A DNA stretch of 64,000 bases from Siphonodentalium dalli (taxonomy: Eukaryota > Mollusca > Scaphopoda > Gadilida > Siphonodentaliidae). The translations under genes and the position numbers were made by a program. The stretch's first letter is position 1. Each line of letters opens with the position of its first letter. A model generated the notes under the pieces. That model did not search any database. It was not told where the DNA came from and saw only the letters and a list, made by a program, of their open reading frames with translations. This document shows, piece after piece, positions 53,493 to 64,000 of this stretch. Location of the stretch: positions 145,879,379 through 145,943,378 of the forward strand of contig CP136063.1 in the NCBI GenBank assembly GCA_032622095.1, written 5' to 3'.

Positions 53493-53864
53493 GGCGTCAC
53501 CAATTTTTAAGTCTGGTTTACGAACACCTCCTACAACTTTTTGTCCATTTCATGAAAAAAAATAAAACTGTTTTCTCCCAAAATATTTTACATGCGTACT
53601 GATTTTCATGTGTTGTCGCATCCGGTTCTGCTTATGATCATTTACATATCCATATTTTCATGTATTTCATGACAAGATATGTCTTGTTTGGTTCAGAATT
53701 TTATTCAAAAACATTTTTTCACAATTTATGTGAAATTCCACGATTTACTCTGGATATAAATTGGGGGGACAATCTTTTTTATTTTTTTCCCTCATGCACT
53801 GTCCTGCATCTACTTTTTTTTATCCCCACATTATAGTAAACCAGACTTAAAAATTGGTGTCGCC
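53493..53864. mobile_element. 372-bp Harbinger-like MITE, TAA target
   Basis: GGCGTCACCAATTTTTAAGT at 53493 is mirrored by ACTTAAAAATTGGTGTCGCC ending at 53864 (one mismatch). TAA flanks both ends (53490-53492 and 53865-53867), the three-base target type of PIF/Harbinger. Confidence 0.82.
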
Positions 53865-54063
53865 TAAATATCATCTGATGGAGTCAAAATCATTGAACCG
53901 TCACTTATGCATGCACATGTAGTCTTGATGTTGAGTCTGGGTTTCATCATTACGCCACCTGTGGTGTTTCTAGCTTCTGTGAGTTTGATATTGTGTGGTG
54001 GACAGGGCGAATGTATTCTTGGAGATTTTGTGTACCTTACTCAATCGTACCGATAGAATCACG

Positions 54064-54230
54064 TAGATGCCGAAATTGTAAAGTTAACGGCATCGGTGTA
54101 TAATACGTTTTTGAAAATATGATAAATCGTATCCATAGGGTCAGGACATGCTGAAATTGTAAACTTAAAGTCACCGGTGTAATAATATGTTGTTGAAAAT
54201 ATAAATACTCTGATAGCCTGAAAATAATGT
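54064..54230 (+). repeat. two-copy tandem repeat, period about 84 bp
   Basis: GCCGAAATTGTAAAGTTAAC..CGGTGTATAATACG (54067) and GCTGAAATTGTAAACTTAAA..CGGTGTAATAATATG (54151), both followed by TTGAAAATAT. Confidence 0.75.
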
Positions 54231-54403
54231 ATAACCCGTTGGGAACCCCTGTGTAGTGAAGTGAATTGTGGGTAATTTTAATTGGAGCGCGCATGTCTGT
54301 TCTGTTGGAGACTTGGATTAACCGCGATCTTTTATTGTCTGGTCATCAAGTCAAAATTGTATCGTATACACAATGTGTTTGTACCGATGGATGTATCGTG
54401 ACT

Positions 54404-54467
54404 CGACTCGTTTTCGTGGTCATATAGGGCCTATATAACCTATGATCACGAAAACGAGCAGAGTCGG
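54404..54467. repeat. 64-bp foldback
   Basis: CGACTCGTTTTCGTGGTCAT pairs with ATGATCACGAAAACGAGCAG then AGTCG, around GGGCCTATATAACC. Confidence 0.82.
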
Positions 54468-56515
54468 GATATCTGATAGAATTCCAGGAATTGTAGATTC
54501 ACTTCCAATAGTATAATAGTATAGATTCACTGCAATCTGCCGCGGAATTTCCCAAAATTGTAGGCTACTTTCAGTTTCATTTTCAATAGGATTTTCCACT
54601 TTCACTTTTACCACGCAAAGCGACCTTAGTTGACACATATATATGGCACACTGGCTGAGTCCATGACAAATAGTTTATGTAGGATGCTTCTTTCGTTTAA
54701 TTAAAGCTCACCTCGTTAAAACGCATGTCAATCGTATGTGTTTACAAATTGCATTGGGTGCGACGATTTGCAGTAGGTCCCGATTTGTGGAGATCACTTT
54801 GCGGAAGTCCCCGAATTCGCGGAGGTCCCCTAAAATGGGCGATATATATAGATTTTAATAGGGAACGGGTGCGTATATGTCAATTGATATATATCTTAAA
54901 CAAATAACGACACGATCATCATAATAAAGGTCAGTTCTATCAATTATATATGCGCCGAGTTCACTTGGTGCAAATCAAACGGCGATAAATATTCTCGTGT
55001 GCCAGAAGGACTCCTTAAAGTTGTGAATAAAATGAATATTTATTAGATGGTATTTAACTAGCGCTAATATAGGCGCTAACTAATGAATAATATTTTATAT
55101 TATAATTATATTATAATTTATATTTATGGCTAATAATATGATATTGGTGGCGTTACCATTTCTGACTATGGTTTTCTTGTTTTCATTAGTTTGCTGTTAT
55201 CCACCAAAGGTTGAGGTGTTATGGAACAACTGTATGGCATCGTATACTGTTATCTTTTGAGTAAATATGGAGTCTAATTCTTTTATCAGTCACGCATCTA
55301 CTCATCAAATTGACATTAGTATAATCCTTAAATATTTGTAAATTGTAACAATTGTCACCATGAACTTGTTGATAATTTTCTTTGTCGTGTAACAACTGTT
55401 GTACCAAGTTTCAATGCCGCGTCCTCCTGGTATGTAGGGATTACCGGTGCCTTCAATAGTGATGCATCATTGCCAGTTAATGTACATTAGAGTGGAACTG
55501 AATTAACAATGTCACATTGACACAGTAAGACCAGTAAAACAGCAAAAGTAGTATTATTGTAACAGCAGGCTTAACACTATCAGTACCGTATGAGTCTATG
55601 GCCACATGTACATGTACAGTAGTACAGACCCCTCACTATCGCAGATCAAACTTCTCAATTTTCTTCTGGACAGGTGCATGATCAGGCCACTGCCACTGCA
55701 TCATGCTTGTACAGGTACCACAAATTCAATTTTGCGTATTGTCGTAGCGTGACAATTACAAATAATTACAATGTACTGTACATGTATTACTTTTCAATTC
55801 AATCCCAATGCACTATGTCCACTGTCAGTGGTTTTCACGTGATACAAATATTCCAGGTCATACAGATGTGTCAGCGGGAATATTCTGGTTATGGGCAGAT
55901 GGCCGTTCAATACTATAGTTGATCCGTTTCGTTATCGTAGCTTAATTCTTACTGTTCCGGGAATTGAAATATTTTTTGTCACATGAAATTCAGTCTTTTT
56001 CGATATTTGCGCACATCCATGCAGACAAACTCGGCGAATCTTATATATAAGTCCACAGTTTATCCGTTTGTAGCGAATACACCATTTCCTTCTGTCATTC
56101 CGCGTTGATTCGCGACAAAATTAACTCAAAACACCACAAGGAATTAGCGGCGCTTCTTTTCGAAGTAACGGTAACTAAAAGTTAAGATTGTAATTTGGCT
56201 GCAGAAACGAAACGAAACGAATTTTGAAACACAATAATTGTATTCACTAATATTTTCCTGTTGGTATATGGTCTACTATAGTATACGCAATCATTTATTT
56301 GAAATAATAAGTATCACTTAGAGAATAATTCTTACTGATAATTAGAAATATCTTTATTTTGTATCCCTTTAATATTAAATACCGATAATGGCCCTGAAAA
56401 TTGTCTGTTTGTCAGCTTAATGTTCACTAGTTATAGCTAGGCTGTTAGATAAAGTGTGATATTGCTTCATTTGTCCGGGGTAGTGTATTGTCATACTGTC
56501 ATAATAAACTTCAAG
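54468..56515. other. no gene seen
   Basis: AT-rich. Short frames up to 82 codons show no domain. GGAGATC/GGAAGTCCC/GGAGGTCCCC phrases at 54788-54832 and a very AT-rich ATATTATAATTATATTATAA stretch at 55095 are the only marks. Confidence 0.45.
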
Positions 56516-59500
56516 AAATAAGGTAACTACTCGCCAATGATGCTTGAATACAGAAATGGTTAATAAGGTAACTACCTGTCAATGACCGACGTCTTAATAT
56601 AGAAAGGGTTAATAAGGTAACTAACTACACGGCAATGATACTTAGTATAGAAAGGTTAATAATTTAACTTCTTGTCAATGATGCTTCAATATAGAAAGGG
56701 TTAATAAGGTAACTACATGTCAATAATGCTTTAATAAAGACAGGGTTAATAAGATAAAGTTCTACACGTCAATGATGCTTTAATATAGAAAGAGCTAATA
56801 GGGTAACTACACGACAATGATGTTTTAATATAGAAAGGGTTAATATGGTAATTACACGCCAATGGTGCTTTAATATAGAAAGGGTTACTATGGTAACTAC
56901 CGTCAATGATGCTTTAATATAGAACTGGCTAATATGATAACTACATGTCAATGATGCTTTAACATAGAAAGGGTTAATACGGTAACTACACGCCAATGAT
57001 GCTTCAATACAAAAATGGTTAATAATGTAACTACCCATCAATGGTGCATTTATATAGAAAGGGTTAATAAGGTAACTACACGTCAATGATACTTAGTATA
57101 TAACGGGTTAATAAGGTAACTAACCGCCAATGATACTTAGTATAGAAAGGGTTAATAAGGTAACTACACGACACTGATACTTACTAGTAGGTATATACAG
57201 GGTAACAATGCAACTACTCGACAATGATACTTTAATATAGAAAGGGTTAACATGGTAACTACACGTAAATGATGTCTCAATATAGAAAGGGTTAATAAGG
57301 TAACTACACGTCAATAATTTTTTAATACAGAAATGGTTAAGGGTAACTTCATGTCAATGATGCTTTATTGTAGAAAGGGTTAATAATGTAACTAATCTCC
57401 AATGACACTTATTATATAAAGGGTTAATAAGGTAACTAGTGCCTACCTGTTAATTATTGCTTCAATATAGAAAGGGTTAATAAGGTAATTACACGCCAAT
57501 GCTGCTTCAATACAAAAATGGTTAATAAGGTAACTACCCATCAATGGTGCTTTTATATAGAAAGGGTTAATACGGTAACTACACGTCAATGATACTTAGT
57601 ATAGAAAGGGTTAATAAGGTAACTACACGACACTGATACTTAGGTATATACATGGTTAATAAGGCAACTACCCGTCAATGATACTTTAATATAGAAAGGG
57701 TTAATAAGGTAACTACACGTCAATAATTCTTTAATACAGAAATGGTTAATAAGGTAACTTCATGTCAATGATGCTTTATTGTAGAAAGGGTTAATAATGT
57801 AACTAATCACCAATGACACTTATTATAGAAAGTGTTAATAAGGTAACTAGTGCCTACCTGTTAATTATTGCTTCAATATAGAAAGGGTTAATAAGGTAAT
57901 TACACGCCAATGCTGCTTCAATACAAAAATGGTTAATAAGGTAACTACCCATCAATGGTGCTTTTATATAGAAAGGGTTAATACGGTAACTACACGTCAA
58001 TGATACTTAGTATAGAAAGGGTTAATAAGGTAACTACACGACACTGATACTTAGGTATATACATGGTTAATAAAGCAACTACCCGTCAATGATACTTTAA
58101 TATAGAAAGGGTTAATAAGGTAACTACACGTCAATAATTCTTTAATACAGAAATGGTTAATAAGGTAACTTCATGTCAATGATGCTTTATTGTAGAAAGG
58201 GTTAATAATGTAACTAATCACCAATGACACTTATTATAGAAAGGGTTAATAAGGTAACTAGGGCCTACCTGTCAATTATTGCTTCAATATAGAAAGGGTT
58301 AATAAGGTAATTACACGCCAATGGTACTTTAATATAGAAAGGGTTAATATGGTAACTATCTGTCAATGATGCTTTAAATTCCTTTAATATAGAAAGGGTT
58401 ATAATATGGTACTGCACGTCAACGATGCTTTGATACAAAAATGGTTAATAAGGTAATTACCCGTCAATGGCGCTTTAGTATAGAAATGGTTAATAATGTA
58501 ACTACTCACCTATGATACTTAGTATAGAACGGGTTGTTTAAGGTAACTACCTGTCAATTAATGCTTTAATATAGAAAGGGTTAATAAGGTAACTACATGC
58601 CAATGATACTTAGTATAGAAAGGGTTAATAAGGTAACTGCCTGTCAATTAATGCTTTAATATAGAAAGGGTTAATAAGGTAACTACACGTCAATGTATAT
58701 GAAGGGTTAATAAGGTAACTACACGACAATGGTACTTTAGTATATACAGGGTTAATAAGGCAACTATCCGTCAATGGTGCTTTAATATTGAAAGGGTTAA
58801 CATGGTAACCACACGTCAATGATGTTTTAATATAGAAAGGGTTAATAAGGTAACTACACATCAATGGTGCTTTAATATAGAAAGGGTTAATAAGGTAACT
58901 TCACGTCAATGATGCTTTAATATAGAACGGGTTAATATGGTAACTACTCACCAATGATACTTTTAAAGAACGGGTTAATAATGTAACTACCCGGCAATAA
59001 TTCTTTAATATAGAAATGGTTAATATGGTAATTACACGTCAATGATGCTTTAATATAGAAAGGGTTATAATAAGGTAACTACACGTCAATGATGCTTTAA
59101 TACAAAAATTGTTAATAAGGTAACAACCCGTCAATGGCGATTTAATATAGAAAGGGTTAATAATGCAACTACTCACCAATAATATTAAGTATAGAAAGGG
59201 TTAATAAGGTAACTACCTGTCAATTAATGCTTTAATATAGAAAGGGTTAATAAGGTAACTACACGCCAATGGTACTTAGTATAGAAATGGATAAGGTAAT
59301 TATACACGACAATGATAATTTGGTATATACAGAGTTAATAAGGCAACTACCCGTCAATGATGCTATAATATAGAAAGGGTTAACATGGTAACTACACATC
59401 AATTATGTTTTAATATAGAAAGGGTTAATAAGGTAACTACACGTCAATGATGCTTTAATACAGAAAGGGTTAATAAGGTAACTACACGTCAATGATGCTT

Positions 59501-59665
59501 TAATATAGAATGGGTTAATACTGTAACTACTCACCAATGTTACTTACTATAGAAAGGGTTAATAAGGTAACTACCTGTCAATTAATGCTTTAATATAGAA
59601 TGGTTAATAATGGTTAACTACACGCCAATGATGCTGTCATATAGAACGGGTTAATACGGTAACTT
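56516..59665 (+). repeat. 3.1-kb minisatellite, about 45-bp unit, with 411-bp higher-order repeat
   Basis: Basic unit: AGAAAGGGTTAATAAGGTAA then CTACACGTCAATGATGCTTT plus AATAT, roughly 70 copies. A nine-unit block recurs with little change: GCCTACCTGT begins at 57441, 57852 and (GCCTACCTG, next base differs) 58263, exactly 411 bp apart. Minus-strand frames such as 56769-57086 and 58625-58864 are repeat shadows (CSYLINPFYIKA motif). Confidence 0.95.
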
Positions 59666-59689
59666 CAAGTGCAGATTATACAGTTTAAC

Positions 59690-60021
59690 AAAATACCACA
59701 GGTGTATATATCCGGGTGAACACTGTAGTAAATACCTGGGCGAAAACCTGGTGTAAATACCTCGGTGTAAATACTCCGGATAACCTGGGTCTAAATACCA
59801 CCCGGGTGTGACAGCGTTTTTCTAAATTATATCCGTAAAAACCCGGGTAAACTGGGGTTTAACCTAACATATATAGAAAACACCAGGGTAAATCTTTATA
59901 AAGCCCTGATTTACCTGGGTGTGACATGGGTGGAACCAGGGTAAAACCTACATGTACCGGGGTTCATCAGGGGTATACCTAGGTAAACACCAAGATTTAC
60001 CCAGGTACATTTTTATATGGG
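59690..60021. repeat. ACC-NN-GGT array, locus 2
   Basis: Loose repeats of ACCTGGGTGTAAATACC-like units ending in CCAGGTACATTTTTATATGG, the reverse of the start of locus 1 (34287). Confidence 0.75.
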
Positions 60022-60157
60022 CGCGGCCATATTGGATCCACCAGGCCCGGTTCCGTGGTTTTAGTGCTGCAGGCCAAAGTTCTGGAGTATAGCATTTGTG
60101 GCTGGATGAATCTCTGAAACCACAGATCGGAGCAATGATGAATCCAATATGGCCGCG
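60022..60157. mobile_element. 136-bp foldback MITE
   Basis: CGCGGCCATATTGGAT at 60022-60037 is exactly inverted at 60142-60157; inner CCGTGGTTT pairs with AAACCACAG. It abuts locus 2 of the ACC-NN-GGT family. Confidence 0.82.
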
Positions 60158-60839
60158 ACTCGGTGATCTCGCTTATTTCAACCAAATTGGGTGTTGTTAC
60201 TCGGGGACATGGCGGAGGTTATATCGAAGTTAATTTTTGAAAAATTAATTAAATAAATAAAAAAAAAACAAATAAAAAAACATTTAAATTGAACAAGGAG
60301 CTAAAAATTTAATTGAAAATTTAATTTCAATTTTTTTTTTAATCCCAATACTGAAATGATCAAAATGTGCGCGAAGCGCACAAGGGGGCCGCCGCTGAAT
60401 GAATAAAGGCTCTGCCTAACATAAAAATGTGCGTGACACGCACACTGGGGTCCGCAGGCCCCTTACAACACACAAGGCAACAGACCCCCCCCCCCCCGCT
60501 GCTGAATAAAGGCTGTTTCAGCTAGTAACAAATAATTCGGCAAAACTCGTCCGTTTCCGTTCCGTATTCAAGCTCCAATCCTCTTTTTATGCTTCGCAGT
60601 TTCAAAATTAGTATTTCTCTTCGCAGTATACCACTCGTTATATATCGTTCGGAACTTAAGAGAGCTATACCATTCTTTAAATTCGTGTGTCAGGCATGGC
60701 TAGCTAAGGTGTAGTATACCATACGCCCGTGAAACACTAAAGAGCGGAAAACCCCGTTTTAATCACGGGTTTTAACGATCAGCATACATATAGCTCTTTA
60801 TTGATATATACCACTCTAGCCACGGCCTAATTGTATTAT
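60158..60839. other. no gene; duplicated ATGTGCG hairpins and a 13-bp C run
   Basis: ATGTGCGCGAAGCGCACAAG (60366) and ATGTGCGTGACACGCACACT (60427) are related small hairpins, each followed by GGGG(G/T)CC and later CTGAATRAATAAAGGCT or CTGAATAAAGGCT. C run at 60485-60497. A-rich stretch 60240-60320. Confidence 0.6.
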
Positions 60840-60945
60840 ATGTATGGAGACCATTTTCATAATGTATATATTTTAAATTTGTTTCTCCATACCTGTATGC
60901 AGTAGGTGATGAGAATAAAGAATTGAATTGAACAGGATCAATTCA
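60840..60945 (+). repeat. LINE 3'-tail-like remnant
   Basis: GTGATGAGAATAAAGAATTG followed by AATTGAAC looks like the 3' end of a CR1/L2-type LINE (AATAAA plus a short GAATT microsatellite). No coding part remains next to it. Confidence 0.35.
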
Positions 60946-61044
60946 GTCTGGCGATGAAGAGTTTCACATATTTTCGGCGGGAGTATAGATCTATTTCGCA
61001 TCAAACATAATTGGCGTGTAATACAAATCCTTAATTATGTTTTC

Positions 61045-61540
61045 AGACCATAGTTGCCCATATAAAAATCCCCCTTGGTGTCACCTTGGTGAAACCATGG
61101 TTTCACCAAGGTACCACCTTGGTTCACCATGGTTTCACCAAGGTACCACCTTGGTTCACCATGGTGACATCTTGGTTCACCATGGTGGTAGCACAGTAAA
61201 GTGGCATCACGGTGAAAACACCACGGTGGTACCAAGGTGGTATCACGGTGGTAGCACAGTCAAGTTTTTGTACCAAGGTGAAACCATGGTGGCACCAAGG
61301 TGGTACCACGGTGGTAGCACACTAAAGTTTTTGTACCAAGGTAAAACCATGGTGGCACCAAACCCGACCAAGGTATCACCATGGTGGTAGCACAGTCAAG
61401 TTTTTCTACCAAGGTGACACCAAGGTATCACCACGGTGGTAGCACAGTAAAGTTTTTCTATCAAGGTGAACCATGGTCTCACCAAGTATAACCACGGTGG
61501 TATCACAGCACCAGTGAAGTTTTCAATCAAGGTACCACCA
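61045..61540. repeat. ACC-NN-GGT array, locus 3 (CCATGG/CCAAGG type)
   Basis: Starts GTTGCCCATATAAAAATCCC. The first part alternates ACCTTGGT, ACCATGGT and ACCAAGGT octamers. From 61185 a unit of about 65 bp repeats (GGTGGTAGCACAGTAAAGTT then TTTGTACCAAGGTGAAACCA), four to five copies. Frames such as 61037-61390 are shadows. Confidence 0.88.
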
Positions 61541-63141
61541 TTACATTTCACTTTGACCTTCAACCACAATGCTATTTACCATGTTGTGGGTCTCGTGCAT
61601 CTACAATGGTATTTACATGCTTCGATTAATTTATTATTTACAATATATACAATGGTATATGGTGACTCATTAATTGTGTATAACATGCTGCCATATTGTA
61701 CCAATGTACGTAGCTTGTCACCGTATACATGTATCAGGTTTACATACTACAGCACATTACTATTCTACTGCATTGTCAATAGTTGTATATGTAATGCTGT
61801 ATCCCATAATATAAGAATGTTTAGATCGAGGTGAAGCTATTATTAATTATTATAAATGATATCTCAGTTATAACTTTTAACGAACAAACGTATATAATGT
61901 AATAATTAATATGAATGTTTTAGTATGGAATAAATATATAAACTGAATGGAGTTGTTTGGAAGACTTTGTTTACCTTTAATACATCTTTTATAATGTTAT
62001 AATTTAGTACTGTTTGCTTCCAACACAACAGGCAATATTTATCAATATGTACAATTTACATCTCACAATTACGTATTTTAGATATTTCCACAATTATGAC
62101 TCTTTTCGGGGAAAAACAGCTCTGGTTTGAAAATCGAAGATGTACGGCACACAAATACGTTATTCATTTCCCAGAAGGTTTACATGGGCTCGCATTGTCC
62201 TCCTGGAGTCCATATCTGATATGGTGCTTCGTGGAATACTTGTTGCAATAGTGATGATATAATATGCTCACTTTTTGTAAAATTCAACTTCGGTCAAACT
62301 GGCCGAAATATATTTTAACAGTGTTTATTGGCGGTGCGTATGTCCTTACCTGCAATAGAGTCATATTCATTCATCATATTCATTCCGTCATATTCGTTCG
62401 TCATATTCATTCATCATATTCATTCCGTCACTCCGTTCGTCACATTTAGTCATCGTAATTTTTTATATTCATTCAAGTTCATGTTAATGTTCTATGTTTT
62501 TATTCTTGTTATAAACGAAATAAATAATTATCACTACTACCCAACTATCCAATCTCTCTCCTGGCCACCCTTAGAGAGATAGAGAGAGAAAGAGGGAGAG
62601 CGAACGCAAGCAAAAAACACACCAAAGAAAAAACAACTTAAATAAGGCAGTATGGTACGAGGTTTATAGTACGAAATTGTGGGATCCCGAAATTGTGCTT
62701 CCGGTTTATGACCCATGTGCGTTTTGTTGTTCGAGTAAACTTTTCTTGTTTTAGATTGTTTTAGCAAATAATTGGACCTAACTTGCTTCTTAATAACCTG
62801 GAATATTGTTAGCACTGTCTGGATTATGTTTGTTTATGAAAGGGACAAGATGTTATAACCTCCGAAAACAGGCTGAATCAATTAGTTCAGTGCTAGTGGG
62901 ATTACACTTGACCAGTGTTGACATGCACGACAATGTTGAGAGTTTCAAAAGACAGATACTTCACAAAATTATAAACCGTCCAATTAACTCACAAGACTGA
63001 CAAGAGTCAACCACTGGTGACATACAATTATGTAGAATTAGTCGGAATTATGACGTCACAGATCAGTCATGACTCATGAGTCACAAGTTTGTTGGCTACT
63101 AGTACAACATACAAGTACATGTAAAAAGGACGATGGGTCAT
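61541..63141. other. no gene supported
   Basis: AT-rich. ATTCATTCATCATATTCATT repeats at 62365-62455. A 64-codon frame at 62806-63000 contains NVESFKRQILHKII, faintly like a LINE RT tail, too little to call. Confidence 0.4.
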
Positions 63142-63779
63142 ATTCTTCAATTTTTATCGAAACATGATTTGAGAACCATGTCGCCATGACATATCGCCCA
63201 GTTACGGAGTCTGCTATTATTTTGATCGAAACGCCGGTGATGCTGTGATATTGAAATTTGTTGAGATATATTTATGACGGATAATCTCGGAGATACGGAT
63301 CCAATTCTGGGACACACATTATAACTGAATCCATCACAAGCTTTTAGTAACGTACTACAGCTATTCTTCAATTTTCATCGCAACGTGATTTGAGAACCAT
63401 GTCGCATGACATATCGCCCAGTTACGGAGTCTGCTATTCTTTTGACGCTGTGATATTGTTGAGATATATTTATGAAATGACGGATAATCTCGGAGATACG
63501 GATCTAATTTTGGGACACACATTATAACTGAATCCATCACAAGCTTTTAGTAACGTACTACAGCTATTCTTCAATTTTCATCGCAACGTGATTTGAGAAC
63601 CATGTCGCATGACATATCGCCCAGTTACGGAGTCTGCTATTCTTTTGACGCTGTGATATTGTTGAGATATATTTATGAAATGACGGATAATCTCGGAGAT
63701 ACGGATCTAATTTTGGGACACGCATTACTAGTAATACTGAATCCATCACAAGCTTTTAGTAGTAACATGCTACAGCTAT
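63142..63779 (+). repeat. three tandem copies of about 210 bp
   Basis: Copies start with ATTCTTCAATTTT at 63142, 63363 and 63566 (lengths 221, 203 and about 214). Each contains GCCCAGTTACGGAGTCTGCT, GACGGATAATCTCGGAGATA and ACTGAATCCATCACAAGCTT. Copies 2 and 3 share a deletion relative to copy 1. Minus frames 63147-63371 and 63564-63749 are shadows. Confidence 0.95.
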
Positions 63780-64000
63780 GTCATTTTATTGGTTTTAAAT
63801 AAAAAAATCAATCTATAAACCGACCGCACTTAACCAAACTGTGTACACTTGTGGTTCCATTTGATCTGATTCGCCTCGCGAGATAAATGATATCTTTGAT
63901 ATATTTATATATTTTGACGTGTATGGATAATTGTATAAACTTATAAAATATTCAGGTGTTTGACTGATGCCCATATAAAAAACAATTATGCGCACATTCG
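63780..64000. other. spacer with a GCCCATATAAAAA phrase
   Basis: No gene. TGCCCATATAAAAAACAATT at 63968 is the terminus phrase of ACC-NN-GGT loci 1 and 3; a fourth locus might begin here. Confidence 0.35.

Noticed and set aside
56769-58864. Minus frames with repeated CSYLINPFYIKA
   Set aside because: Translations of the 45-bp minisatellite; the period is a multiple of three, which keeps frames open.
62806-63000. 64-codon frame with NVESFKRQILHKII, resembling a reverse transcriptase tail
   Set aside because: One short phrase without neighbouring RT sequence is not enough.
1-64000. tRNA or rRNA genes
   Set aside because: I looked for B-box and TPsiC-like GGTTCGAATCC phrases and conserved rRNA segments and saw none convincing; a covariance-model scan would be needed to exclude them.

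Overview
This window reads as repeat-rich intergenic DNA of an invertebrate animal. It is AT-rich and has no operons, ribosome binding sites or dense coding. Every long open frame I can identify belongs to a transposable element. Frequent TACATGTA runs, several CR1/Jockey-type LINE families, Helitron-type protein pieces, foldback elements and very large minisatellites would fit a marine lophotrochozoan such as a mollusc. That species guess is inference, and I recognise no host gene, tRNA or rRNA.

Layout. (1) 1-2711, minus strand: a LINE endonuclease-reverse transcriptase (EN-RT) frame with no stop, leaving the window at base 1. (2) 3-8 kb: short foldbacks and decayed tandem repeats. (3) 8.4-10.05 kb, minus: an intact 450-residue LINE ORF1 without its ORF2. 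(4) 10.05-14.3 kb: a 421-bp repeat (second copy at 16.57 kb), a 348-bp tandem duplication with two NRF1-like palindromes, then Helitron-type protein pieces on the plus strand. (5) 16.99-27.19 kb: a LINE broken into an RT part and an EN part by a 6,950-bp element with terminal inverted repeats (TIRs) of about 0.8 kb. Removing that element plus one 8-bp target duplication restores the LINE reading frame exactly. (6) 27.4-30.7 kb: a repeat family flanking a minisatellite whose last part is inverted. (7) 34.3-35.05 kb: a foldback array of self-complementary ACC-NN-GGT units. (8) 38.25-49.05 kb: a 10.8-kb unit bounded by a perfect 44-bp TIR, holding two LINEs tail to tail: a 1,166-codon plus-strand ORF and a minus-strand sister of element (1) with one in-frame amber codon. 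(9) 50-54 kb: several small MITEs. (10) 56.5-59.7 kb: a minisatellite of about 45-bp units with a 411-bp higher-order repeat. (11) 59.7-64 kb: two more ACC-NN-GGT loci and a three-copy tandem repeat of about 210 bp.

The proteins present are LINE machinery (ORF1 RNA-binding protein; EN-RT for target-primed reverse transcription) and the front part of a Helitron-type protein. The best leads are the nested LINE/TIR element with its in-frame empty site, the 2A-like N-termini of the two sister LINEs, a TIR family with palindromic subterminal arrays, the orphan intact ORF1, and the ACC-NN-GGT foldback family.
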